A stretch of DNA of 64,000 nucleotides from Algoriphagus mannitolivorans DSM 15301 (lineage in GTDB: Bacteria > Bacteroidota > Bacteroidia > Cytophagales > Cyclobacteriaceae), in contig NZ_AUBV01000001.1 in the NCBI RefSeq assembly GCF_000429425.1, positions 248,001-312,000 on the forward strand. The letters are read 5' to 3'. Shown in pieces: positions 18,439 to 26,156 of the stretch; within the stretch, counting starts at the first letter, position 1, and each line of letters begins with the position of its first letter. A program made the translations under genes and the position numbers. Under the pieces are notes generated by a model. That model had not been told where the DNA came from. It saw only the letters and a program-made list of their open reading frames with translations, and did no database searches.

Positions 18439-19071
18439 GAAGACGGGAGACCGAAGACCGAAGCCATTTTACCCATCAGTTAATTTATTTTTTTAATTAC
18501 TTGTAGAATTGTTGATAAAAGCTAAAGAAGTAAGCTTCCATATTTCCAGATGTTGGTATTGAAAGTAAGGTTGCATTAAGGTGTAATAAATGATTTTAGT
18601 TGAAAGCCTAACTGATCTTGTTCTTAAAGCCAACCGTCATGTTCATTAAATCTTGAAAGTCTTTATAATTTTTATCAAACTCTTCATCTGTGATATATCC
18701 TCTTCTTTTGGCTTTATGTAAACAGGTTACCACCTCTGCTATAGATCTTATAGAATATCCTAAGAATCTATGTTGCTCTGGATTGGTCTGAATAATTGAC
18801 CCTTCGGCTATATTCAGTGCAATGGAATCCACCGCTCGGTTCATTTGGCTAGTCAAATTATAAATCTCTTCCTTCGGGAATTTCTTGGTTAGCTTATGGA
18901 TTTCTTCAGCCAAATCCATTGATTTTTGCCAGATAAGAAGCTTTTCAAATTTGAACCCCATGGCTTTTTGACTTTGGTTTCTCAGAAACAATTAAACCCT
19001 GTATTCGTAGTTTTAATCACTGATTTATCCAGCTGCAAACTTCCTACTTCTGTCTTCCGTCTTCCGTCTTC
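18439..19071. mobile_element. 633-bp cassette bounded by inverted repeats and carrying an S23-type four-helix-bundle gene
   Basis: The low-coordinate end is a 25-bp GAAGACGG/GAAGACCG repeat (18439-18463). The high end (19047-19071) is CTTCTGTCTTCC followed by more CGTCTTC units, the same 8-bp theme inverted. The segment fills exactly the gap between the hlyD stop (3 bp away) and the ATPase start (12 bp away) and carries one gene, 18608-18961. Removing it would restore a tight hlyD-ATPase operon. The identical 25-bp end occurs again at 17610-17634. Mobility is inferred from this structure; no transposase is present and no target duplication was identified. Confidence 0.45.
18608..18961 (-). 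CDS. Four-helix-bundle protein, S23/IVP family
   Basis: The start is set at 18961 (MGFKFEKLLIWQKSMDLAEE), the usual beginning of this family; the frame opens ten codons earlier. The ~117 residues contain FPKEEIYNLTSQMNRAVDSI-type and NIAEGS motifs of the 'four helix bundle protein' family (TIGR02436). That family was first seen as ORFs in 23S rRNA intervening sequences and is related to the bAvd accessory protein of diversity-generating retroelements. Its biochemical role is unknown; basic surfaces suggest nucleic-acid binding. Here it interrupts a transporter operon and is bounded by inverted short repeats, which suggests it is not functionally part of the transporter. Confidence 0.88.
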   Translation of the reverse strand: MGFKFEKLLIWQKSMDLAEEIHKLTKKFPKEEIYNLTSQMNRAVDSIALNIAEGSIIQTNPEQHRFLGYSIRSIAEVVTCLHKAKRRGYITDEEFDKNYKDFQDLMNMTVGFKNKIS

Positions 19072-19074
19072 AAC

Positions 19075-20325
19075 CTATTTCAACTCCAGCACCTCATTTG
19101 TCCCGAAATTTTCATACCCACTGATAATGACTTTTTCCCCCTCTACCAATCCTTCCAGAACTTCATAGAATTCAGGATTTTTTCTTCCCAAACGGATATT
19201 TCTCTTTTCTGCATTTCCTGCGGAGTTTAGGACAAATACCCAGTTGCCACCCGTATCCTTGAAGAACCCACCGGTTGGAAGCAATAGGCTGGTTTCTTTC
19301 TGTCCGAGTTCCAGACGGATTCGGACACTTTGTCCTCTTCGGATTCCTTCAGGCCTTTCTCCGGTAAATACCATATCTACCTCAAACCTTCCATTGGTGA
19401 TGGTCGGATATATTTTACTGATTTCCAACTCATAATCCTGGCCACTTAAGGAGAATTTTCCTCTCAAGCCTTGGCCGATTCGGGGAAGATAAAGCTCATC
19501 TATAGGTACACGTACTTTAAATTCATCGAGTACATCAATTTGTCCATATCGCTGACCAGGATTGATCGCCTGACCGATTTCCAATTGTTCAGGAGTTGCC
19601 AATTGTCCGGCAATAGGAGCCGTAATGATCAGGTTGTCCAGAATATTTCCGACCCCGGTTAAGGAAGCTTGCATTCTGTTTTCAGAAAGCTTCAACTGGT
19701 TAAGTTGATAAGACCTGGCCAATGAATCATTCCGATAGGAAGCATAGGTGAGTTTTCTTCTTTTCAGGTTATAGTCGTATTGCTCTTTGACTTCTTCAAA
19801 TTCCCGGTCTGAGACCAGCTTTTTGTCATGCAACTCTTTAAATCTTTTGTACTGCGGCTCCAAGAGGCTAATCTGATAATCAATCTCAGCCAACTGACCG
19901 AGTTGGCTCAAATCATTCTGATCCAATAGCAAACGGGTTTGGCGGACATTGTTGATCTGCTCATAGAGCATGGTCTCCCGCTGCATCACATCCAGCTGCA
20001 GATTTGAGTTGTTCAACACGAGGATGGTATCTCCTTTTCTCACCAATGCTCCGGATTCACGGACGACCTTGTTCACAACCCCACCTTCGATGGCATCCAA
20101 AAAAACAGTTCTGGCCGGCTCGATTTGGCCAGAAACCAAGATGTAGTCTGTAAACTCGCCGGTTTTTACAGTTCCAATGCTTAAGCGGTCCTTATCCACA
20201 TTCATCGTGGATCTGTGATCTGCAAAACCGATTTGGTAAATAATTCCTCCTAATAAAATTGCACCGCCAACGACTGCTGCAATTTTTCTGGGAGTCCAAG
20301 TCTTCTTTTCAATTTTTCTATCCAT
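19075..20325 (-). CDS. HlyD/MacA-type periplasmic adaptor subunit
   Basis: This 416-residue membrane-fusion protein has an N-terminal membrane anchor (~15-32, KIAAVVGGAILLGGIIYQIGF). A lipoyl/barrel-sandwich half follows (VFLDAIEGGVVNKVVRESGALVRKGD; LIITAPIAGQLATPEQLEIG), with a long alpha-hairpin between (~110-215) and a beta-barrel and membrane-proximal domain after. It should bridge the MacB-like permease to an outer-membrane exit duct. It is first in the operon reading hlyD, S23 cassette, ATPase, permease 4, and is divergent from the sigma-54 regulator. A TGGCAC -24 element lies ~50 bp upstream. Confidence 0.88.
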   Translation of the reverse strand: MDRKIEKKTWTPRKIAAVVGGAILLGGIIYQIGFADHRSTMNVDKDRLSIGTVKTGEFTDYILVSGQIEPARTVFLDAIEGGVVNKVVRESGALVRKGDTILVLNNSNLQLDVMQRETMLYEQINNVRQTRLLLDQNDLSQLGQLAEIDYQISLLEPQYKRFKELHDKKLVSDREFEEVKEQYDYNLKRRKLTYASYRNDSLARSYQLNQLKLSENRMQASLTGVGNILDNLIITAPIAGQLATPEQLEIGQAINPGQRYGQIDVLDEFKVRVPIDELYLPRIGQGLRGKFSLSGQDYELEISKIYPTITNGRFEVDMVFTGERPEGIRRGQSVRIRLELGQKETSLLLPTGGFFKDTGGNWVFVLNSAGNAEKRNIRLGRKNPEFYEVLEGLVEGEKVIISGYENFGTNEVLELK

Positions 20326-20362
20326 TGTGTATTGATGCCTCTAAACGGCCTATCCCCAATGT

Positions 20363-20378
20363 GCCAAAGGCTGTGCCA
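20363..20378 (-). promoter_or_regulatory. Sigma-54-like -24/-12 promoter of the hlyD-ATPase-permease operon
   Basis: On the minus strand TGGCAC-AGCCT-TTGGC begins at 20378. The -24 half is perfect and the -12 half keeps TTG but has G for C. It lies ~50 bp from the hlyD start codon and is divergent from the gene for an NtrC-type sigma-54 activator. Confidence 0.55.
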
Positions 20379-20417
20379 TCAAAAAAATAGCCCACAAGGC
20401 TCTCCAAGTGCATTTTC

Positions 20418-20505
20418 GAATAAGTTAGGTAAAGCCCACACGAACAATTTCGTCCGCCAGCGAACAAAAAGCTTCGAAGTCAGACGGGAATTGCCTAACT
20501 TATTC
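20418..20505. promoter_or_regulatory. Activator-binding candidate inside a larger inverted repeat in the hlyD/regulator intergenic region
   Basis: CGAACAATTTCGTCCGCC at 20441-20458 lies 64 bp upstream of the -24 GG of hlyD. A second CGAACAAAAAGC follows at 20461. The site is enclosed by GAATAAGTTAGG (20418-20429) and its exact complement CCTAACTTATTC (20494-20505). The 307-bp gap 20326-20632 separates the divergent operon and regulator genes. I saw no further gene or RNA in it. Confidence 0.5.
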
Positions 20506-20632
20506 CTTTGAGCCAAACTTCAAAAACCGCTCAAATTCGTCCGATTCCGGTCTTTTTGGAAAATTATTTAAAGAATTTCGTTTCGGCAGACTTTTGGAAC
20601 AAGGGATCAGCAGATTTTAAACGCACCTTTTT

Positions 20633-22021
20633 ATGAATGAGCAGAGAATAGGTAAAATACTGATCATAGACGACAATGAGGATTTGCTCAAAGCCGCAAG
20701 GATTTTTCTCAAAAGACATTTTGCACAGGTAGATACCGAGTCCAACCCGGATCTACTTCCCATCTTGACCCACAATGAAAATTACGATGTAATTCTGCTG
20801 GACATGAACTTCACCAAAGATGTGAGTTCTGGCCAGGAGGGATTTTATTGGTTAGACCGGATTCTGGAACTCGACCCGTCAGCAGTTGTCGTGTTGATCA
20901 CAGCCTATGGAGATGTAAATCTGGCCGTTAGGGCTATCAAAGAAGGGGCAACAGACTTTGTCTTGAAGCCTTGGGAAAATGAACGCCTTCTAGCCACCTT
21001 AAACTCTGCCTTGCAGCTTCGGCAGAAGAAACTTGAGGTCAATCTTCTGAAAGACCAAAAGCAAACGCTACAGCAGGATATAGACAACAAGTTCAAGGAC
21101 ATTATCGGGCAGAGTCCTTCCATGCAAAAAGTATTTGAAACGATAGAGCGGGTGGCTGCCACTGATGCAAATGTGCTGATTTTAGGAGAAAATGGTACAG
21201 GAAAGGAACTGATAGCCCGGGCAATTCATCGAAATTCCAGAAGAAGTAGGGAGGCCTTTGTTGGGGTAGATTTGGGATCTATCACCTCTACCCTTTTCGA
21301 GTCTGAACTCTTTGGTCACAAAAAAGGCTCCTTCACGGACGCCAAAGAAGACCGAGCCGGTCGATTTGAACAAGCGCATAAAGGCACTTTGTTTTTGGAT
21401 GAAATCGGAAATCTTCCGCTACCCTTACAAGCAAAACTTCTGGCGGCCCTTCAAAACAGGCAAGTTACCAGGGTAGGTGCCAATAAGCCGGTGGATGTCA
21501 ATATTCGGCTAATCTCAGCGACTAACCTTCCGGTTTATAACATGGTCTATGAAAACACTTTTCGACAGGATCTTTTGTACCGAATCAATACCATTGAAAT
21601 CCAGCTTCCTCCCTTACGGGAACGGGTAGAAGACATCCCTCTCTTAGCCGATCACTTTATCACTTATTACTCCAAAAAGTACAACAAGGACATCCGAAAA
21701 GCCTCCGAACCCTTGCTCAAGCGGATGGCAAAATATCATTGGCCGGGAAATATTCGGGAATTGCAGCATAGCATAGAACGAGCCGTGATCATGAGCAATC
21801 ACAATGTATTACAGCCAGAAGACCTTTTCTTACAAAAAATGGGGCAACCCGAAAAATCTGAAGAAAATGTAAGCTTGGAACACCTCAACATTGAAGATGT
21901 GGAGCGAATTCTAATTCGAAAAGCACTTCAAAAGCATAATGGGCATATTACCCGTGCCGCCGAAGAATTAGGATTGACTCGCTCCTCACTTTACCGAAGA
22001 CTTGAGAAGTATGGTTTATAG
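20633..22021 (+). CDS. NtrC-family sigma-54-dependent response regulator
   Basis: This 462-residue regulator has a receiver domain (1-125; acidic pocket D13/D14, phospho-acceptor D57 in LLDMNF, T91, K113), an AAA+ sigma-54-interaction domain (~155-390; Walker A GENGTGKE at 186-193, Walker B FLDEIGN), and a C-terminal Fis-type HTH (TRAAEELGLTRSSLYRRLEKY). The sigma-54-contacting loop reads GSFTDA (233-238) rather than GAFTGA, a variant I recall from other Bacteroidota regulators of this type. It overlaps the kinase gene by 11 bp and is divergent from the hlyD operon, so it very likely controls the export genes in response to the kinase. Confidence 0.93.
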   Translation: MNEQRIGKILIIDDNEDLLKAARIFLKRHFAQVDTESNPDLLPILTHNENYDVILLDMNFTKDVSSGQEGFYWLDRILELDPSAVVVLITAYGDVNLAVRAIKEGATDFVLKPWENERLLATLNSALQLRQKKLEVNLLKDQKQTLQQDIDNKFKDIIGQSPSMQKVFETIERVAATDANVLILGENGTGKELIARAIHRNSRRSREAFVGVDLGSITSTLFESELFGHKKGSFTDAKEDRAGRFEQAHKGTLFLDEIGNLPLPLQAKLLAALQNRQVTRVGANKPVDVNIRLISATNLPVYNMVYENTFRQDLLYRINTIEIQLPPLRERVEDIPLLADHFITYYSKKYNKDIRKASEPLLKRMAKYHWPGNIRELQHSIERAVIMSNHNVLQPEDLFLQKMGQPEKSEENVSLEHLNIEDVERILIRKALQKHNGHITRAAEELGLTRSSLYRRLEKYGL

Positions 22022-23363
22022 GCGGTTTTCTTTCGGAATTACACTCAGAATTCTGGGAATTACATTGGCTATTTTTCTGGGGGTTTGGCTTTTCAGCACC
22101 CAGAATCTATTGCTCGCGCCGGCTATTCTTGGTATTGTCGTACTAATTTTAGCCGGAGAAATGATCTACTATGTCAACTCCATTAATCACAAGTTGGCCA
22201 GATTCCTAGACTCCATTCGCTTCACTGACTTTTCCTCCTCCTTTACCCATGACAGCAAAATGGGAGGCTCTTTTCGTGAAGTCAATAAGGCCTTCAACGA
22301 AGTGATGGAAGTCTTTAAACAGACCAGAGCTGAAAAGGAGGAGCAAATGCTTTTTCTCCAAGTAATCATACAGCACATCAATACCGGAATCATTTCTTTT
22401 AATTCCGAAGGGAAAATAGGGGTGATCAACAATGCCGCCAAGCAGCTTCTTCAAATCCCACAATTCAGGGATATTTCAGACTTGGGTAAGCTCTCCACAA
22501 AACTTCTCAAAGAAGTCATGGACATGAAGCCAGGACAGCGAATTTCTTTCAAGGTGAATCCTGGTCTTCACTTGATTGTTCAGTCAACATCCCTGAAAAT
22601 GGGAGGCCAAAGCTGGACTTTGCTTTCTTTTCAAAATATCAATGCCGAACTCCAATCCAATGAGTTGGAAGCCTGGCAAAACCTGACCAAAGTGCTTCGT
22701 CATGAGATCATGAATTCCATCACGCCAATATCAAGTTTGGTAGAATCTCTCAGGACGATATTAGACGAAGACAGCTATGTGCAGCAGGAAGGCATGCTCA
22801 TCAAAAGAGACGGGTTTCAGGACATTCAGGAAGGATTGGACACGATTGCCAACCGCAGCAAGGGCTTGGTAAACTTTGTAAATGCCTACCGGGATTACAC
22901 CAATATTCCCGCGCCCAAAAAAGAATTTACACCAGTCAAATCCTTGTTTGAAAACGTGCTGGGATTGATGAAGGAAGATCTAAAGTCGAACCAAATTGAA
23001 ATTCAGGTTGAAGTTCTCCCGGAGGAATTGGAAGTGCATTGCGACCCGGACCAAATCAGCATGATTCTGATCAACTTGATCAAAAACGCTTCGGAATCAA
23101 TCCAAAACCAGGCGGATCGACAAATTACATTAAGAGCCATTGGACAAGGTGATCTGGGTACTCAAATCCAAGTAGAAGATCATGGCCCCGGGATTGTTTC
23201 AGAGGCTTTGGAAAGAATCTTTGTCCCATTTTACACCACTAAAAAGACTGGTTCAGGAATTGGATTGGCGATTTCAAGGCAAATCATGAACCTTCATCGA
23301 GGAAGCCTACAGGTGATTTCCATTCCGGGAGAAAGGACCGTTTTTACCTTGAATTTCCGCTAA
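22011..23363 (+). CDS. Membrane sensor histidine kinase, NtrB-like
   Basis: The frame opens at a TTG (22002), but the ATG at 22011 is the better start; it overlaps the regulator stop by 11 bp, which implies translational coupling. Two TM helices (~12-30, ~36-55) enclose almost no periplasmic loop, so the kinase senses in or near the membrane. A PAS-like domain (~115-205) follows. The HisKA box LRHEIMNSITPISS carries phospho-acceptor His231, and the ATPase has an N box LINLIKNASESI, DHGPGI and GSGIGLAIS. It should phosphorylate the adjacent regulator. Kinases with near-absent sensor loops beside ABC permeases are often envelope-stress or substrate-flux sensors. Confidence 0.92.
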   Translation: MVYRRFSFGITLRILGITLAIFLGVWLFSTQNLLLAPAILGIVVLILAGEMIYYVNSINHKLARFLDSIRFTDFSSSFTHDSKMGGSFREVNKAFNEVMEVFKQTRAEKEEQMLFLQVIIQHINTGIISFNSEGKIGVINNAAKQLLQIPQFRDISDLGKLSTKLLKEVMDMKPGQRISFKVNPGLHLIVQSTSLKMGGQSWTLLSFQNINAELQSNELEAWQNLTKVLRHEIMNSITPISSLVESLRTILDEDSYVQQEGMLIKRDGFQDIQEGLDTIANRSKGLVNFVNAYRDYTNIPAPKKEFTPVKSLFENVLGLMKEDLKSNQIEIQVEVLPEELEVHCDPDQISMILINLIKNASESIQNQADRQITLRAIGQGDLGTQIQVEDHGPGIVSEALERIFVPFYTTKKTGSGIGLAISRQIMNLHRGSLQVISIPGERTVFTLNFR

Positions 23364-23548
23364 ATGGAATATTTCTTATCGCGACTTTTCTGATTCACTT
23401 TATCTCAAAAAAACACTTTTATGCTGCTTATCAAGCTGTGTATTTTTTCTATTTCCTTAGAAGAATTTCTCGCAACACACAAGATAATTCAGTGATTCTG
23501 AAGTATATTGAAGGGAAAGAATATTAAGTTTTTATCCGAAAAATATCC

Positions 23549-24064
23549 ATGAAAAACCCAAATAACCAAGAGACCACACAAGCCGCATTTGAATTGGCGG
23601 GAATGATTTATGGCATTTCCTTAGACGGAGTCGTCAACCGAAATGAGTTTGAAGCTTTGAAAAACTGGTGTAACCAGAATGAATGCCTTTGTGAAAATCC
23701 ATCTTTTCAGGAACTGTTCGAAAAAATTAGTCCCATAATCCGGGATGGCAGTATCAATCACGAAGAGCTGGACGAGATAAATTCAATTTTGAAATCTTTC
23801 TTGGGAGACTTTGAAGAAGAACAAACCCATCATCCTAACCTCTACTTTTTGAACGGTATTTTTGAAGGAATCCTTGCCAGCGGTGATGTAAACACGTATG
23901 AGATTTATCGCCTGAACCAATGGATGGAAAAAAACAAACATCTGGAAAATGAGAGTCCTTTTGATGAGCTTCTACCCTTAATTAAGTCTGCATTGGCAGA
24001 CCAAAAAGTGGACGATCAAGAAGCAGCGGTATTGAAAACATTTTTCCAAACTCACATCCGTTAG
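23549..24064 (+). CDS. Duplicated helical protein, TerB/EF-hand-like, function unknown
   Basis: This 171-residue protein has no signal peptide or TM segment. It consists of two similar helical halves: 12-75 (AGMIYGISLDGVVNRNEFEALKNW...) and 102-165 (NGIFEGILASGDVNTYEIYRLNQW...). Each holds a G-I-(L/S)-(A/D)-(S/D)-G-x-V-N turn followed by E and W in the next helix. The pattern recalls TerB-like or EF-hand-like all-alpha domains seen in Bacteroidota hypothetical and BRCT-linked proteins. No enzyme motif was seen. It is followed 7 bp later by an outer-membrane barrel gene, perhaps one operon. The 185 bp upstream hold no recognisable gene. Confidence 0.6.
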   Translation: MKNPNNQETTQAAFELAGMIYGISLDGVVNRNEFEALKNWCNQNECLCENPSFQELFEKISPIIRDGSINHEELDEINSILKSFLGDFEEEQTHHPNLYFLNGIFEGILASGDVNTYEIYRLNQWMEKNKHLENESPFDELLPLIKSALADQKVDDQEAAVLKTFFQTHIR

Positions 24065-24071
24065 CATTCTC

Positions 24072-24794
24072 ATGAAATTGAGGCCACTCCTATTTTTTGG
24101 GCTAATGCTATTAATGGCTACAAAATCATTAGGGCAAGAAAGAAGGGAATTTATGCAGCTGGGAATACAAGGAAATTTGGCTTTTCCGATTGGGGAATTC
24201 AGAAACACCGTCAATAATTCTTTTGGAGGCACTGGATTTGGTTCGGGATTCCATTTTCTCCTAAATCCAAAAAAAGGATTGTACTCTCCTGTTTATCTGG
24301 GAGTTGATTTTAACTACCTCAACTTTGGAAATGAAAAAATCCCGGAAAGCAAGTTTTACCCTCCGCTCAAGACCACCTTCAATTTCTTAACCTTGGGCCC
24401 CATGTTCAGAGTTTTCTTAAAAGAAAAAGAAGCTGGCCTAATTCCATTTATTGATGGCATGTTTGGAATGAAAATCATGAATACCAAAACAAGAGTGGAT
24501 AATTCTTTCCTGGCAACCATCATAGACCAAGAAGTAAAAGGGACGATTTTAGGAACGAACTATGAGGGTTTTGTCTCAGGAATTGGGGTAGGTTTTTTCT
24601 CCAAAAAACAAAAAAAAGAAGCTGATGATCTTGCAGCTTCTTTTTTCTTCAAACTCATGATTCAACATGGAGATAAAACCAAATATATCAAAAGAAACAG
24701 CATTGAAATCAATTCCGATGGTGACATTTTGTATCAAAATGCCCGCTCTCCTATTTCCTTAATCAATTTGCAGTTTGGGATTTTGGTCTGGTGA
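24072..24794 (+). CDS. Outer-membrane beta-barrel protein
   Basis: This 240-residue protein starts with a Sec signal peptide (MKLRPLLFFGLMLLMATKSLGQ). Alternating hydrophobic/polar strands follow, rich in G/F/Y, with aromatic ends (YLGVDFNYLNFG, FLTLGPMFRVFL, GFVSGIGVGFF), and the last residue is tryptophan after FGILV, a usual barrel terminus. It resembles small PorT-like barrels of Bacteroidota. The substrate or partner is unknown. It lies 7 bp after the TerB-like gene. Confidence 0.7.
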   Translation: MKLRPLLFFGLMLLMATKSLGQERREFMQLGIQGNLAFPIGEFRNTVNNSFGGTGFGSGFHFLLNPKKGLYSPVYLGVDFNYLNFGNEKIPESKFYPPLKTTFNFLTLGPMFRVFLKEKEAGLIPFIDGMFGMKIMNTKTRVDNSFLATIIDQEVKGTILGTNYEGFVSGIGVGFFSKKQKKEADDLAASFFFKLMIQHGDKTKYIKRNSIEINSDGDILYQNARSPISLINLQFGILVW

Positions 24795-24812
24795 ATCCCC
24801 GTAATTTGAGTT

Positions 24813-25280
24813 CTAATTCTTTATAAAAGTCAAATAATCCACACTGCCATCCCCTCCGCTCACATCTGTCAATTCAATTTTGGTAGATGTATGGGTCAAA
24901 ATATCCCAATCATCATTCAGGTCTTCAAACTCGTTGGTTAGATTGAAGAAAATGTTGAAATCCAGATCATCCTGACTGTCATCATTTCCCTGACTATTGT
25001 TTTTTCCGCTGCTGTTGGTGATGGACCATGTCCCAATGTATTCCAGACTTCCTTTTTTTGCTGACAAAACACCGGAAGAGTTAAACACAAATACGAATCC
25101 CGCAAAGTCCGAGGTCTCATCTTTGCCAGAGTCGATAAACTTAGAAATCACCCACTGACCGGAAGCCATCTGAGTTTTGATTTGCTGAATTTCCTCAGAA
25201 CTCGGATCTGGATTTTCTTGACATCCTCCTAGGAAAGCCACTGCGAGTAGCACTAGGAGATACTTTAGTTGATTAATCAT
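24813..25280 (-). CDS. Lipocalin-like lipoprotein
   Basis: The start is placed at 25280 (MINQLKYLLVLLAVAFLGGC), since the six codons before it add no signal; the lipobox is LGGC. The mature ~135 residues follow the pattern of Bacteroidota lipocalin-like lipoproteins: SGQWVISKFIDSGKDETSDFAG, FVFVFNSSGVLSAKK, GTWSI, then a polar N/S/D-rich insert and a final beta strand. Likely an outer-membrane-anchored protein. No function can be assigned. It is convergent with the barrel gene; only 18 bp separate them. Confidence 0.6.
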   Translation of the reverse strand: MINQLKYLLVLLAVAFLGGCQENPDPSSEEIQQIKTQMASGQWVISKFIDSGKDETSDFAGFVFVFNSSGVLSAKKGSLEYIGTWSITNSSGKNNSQGNDDSQDDLDFNIFFNLTNEFEDLNDDWDILTHTSTKIELTDVSGGDGSVDYLTFIKN

Positions 25281-25374
25281 ATAACTATTGGTTTTCATCT
25301 AACTACCTAACGATTAGTCATTGAAAACCATTCATTTACAAAAGATGATATTCGTCAGGAAATTGAAAAGCTCG

Positions 25375-25974
25375 TTATTTTTGCCGACCGGGAATTTTAA
25401 AAGAAAGTCCCAAAATGAGCTGTTGAGTTTTGAAATCTTCTTTTCCCAAAACATTCTCAAAACTGTACTTCCTCTCATTCAGCTCCCGCTCAAATCGTAA
25501 ATCCAAACCCACTGGGCCTAAGTTGACTCCAAGACCGAGTTGAAAGCCTAATCCAAATGGCTCGGATGGCTCAAAGTTGCCAGGCACTGAAAATTTCTCC
25601 TCTAGAGTATAATGTAATGAAGGGCCTATTTGGAAGCCGATGATTTTGAAAAAGTTCATTTTTACCAGTATTGGCAAATCAATTTTTTGATATTCCACCT
25701 TACCCAATGACGATTCAAATGCAGTATTGGTGAAAATCAATTCCGGACGCAAAGCTATATCATAGCTTACCAATTGGTAGAAAACACCAACATGGTATCC
25801 CGTATTTTCTCCGGGTTTGGAAAATATCTCCCCTGCATCCCTGAAATATTTTCCACTGGTATTGTAATTCAGGCCTCCTTTTATTCCGAAACCACTACCC
25901 TGCTGAGCCAGTAGCGTAAAAGGACTAAGAGCACCAAACATTAGTAGGACAAATAATAGAATCTTGTTTTTCAT
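25375..25974 (-). CDS. PorT-family outer-membrane beta-barrel protein
   Basis: The start is placed at 25974 (MKNKILLFVLLMFGALSPFTLLAQ), which gives a signal peptide; the frame opens 15 codons upstream. The remaining ~175 residues match small eight-stranded barrels: FGIKGGLNYNTSG, YHVGVFYQL, RPELIFTN, KIDLPILVKMNF, FQIGPSLHY, GFQLGLGVNLGPVGLDLRFE, QQLILGLSFKI. The KIDLPIL and GLDLRFE blocks are typical of the 'porin family protein/PorT' group. These are abundant in the phylum, and most have no known role. Confidence 0.78.
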   Translation of the reverse strand: MKNKILLFVLLMFGALSPFTLLAQQGSGFGIKGGLNYNTSGKYFRDAGEIFSKPGENTGYHVGVFYQLVSYDIALRPELIFTNTAFESSLGKVEYQKIDLPILVKMNFFKIIGFQIGPSLHYTLEEKFSVPGNFEPSEPFGLGFQLGLGVNLGPVGLDLRFERELNERKYSFENVLGKEDFKTQQLILGLSFKIPGRQK

Positions 25975-26156
25975 ATCATTAGCATTTGAAATAGAGGAAT
26001 CACAACCTTTAACATCCAATACCTTGGTAAACTCGTAAGTTTAGGAAAGCAAGCGGACTTAAATCAAAAACCTGTTGGAAACAGATTTTGAGTTTCGCGT
26101 GTTACACTCAAAAAACTGACCAAAAAATCATTGGTCCTTCTCAATAGTATTCATCC

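Noticed and set aside
17610-19071. CRISPR-like interpretation of the GAAGACCG repeats
   Set aside because: Copies are few, inverted, unevenly spaced and separated by genes. There is no spacer array and no cas gene.
23364-23548. Short open stretch ending ILKYIEGKEY before the TerB-like gene
   Set aside because: It has no suitable start codon and no recognisable similarity; it could be a gene remnant, but I cannot support it.
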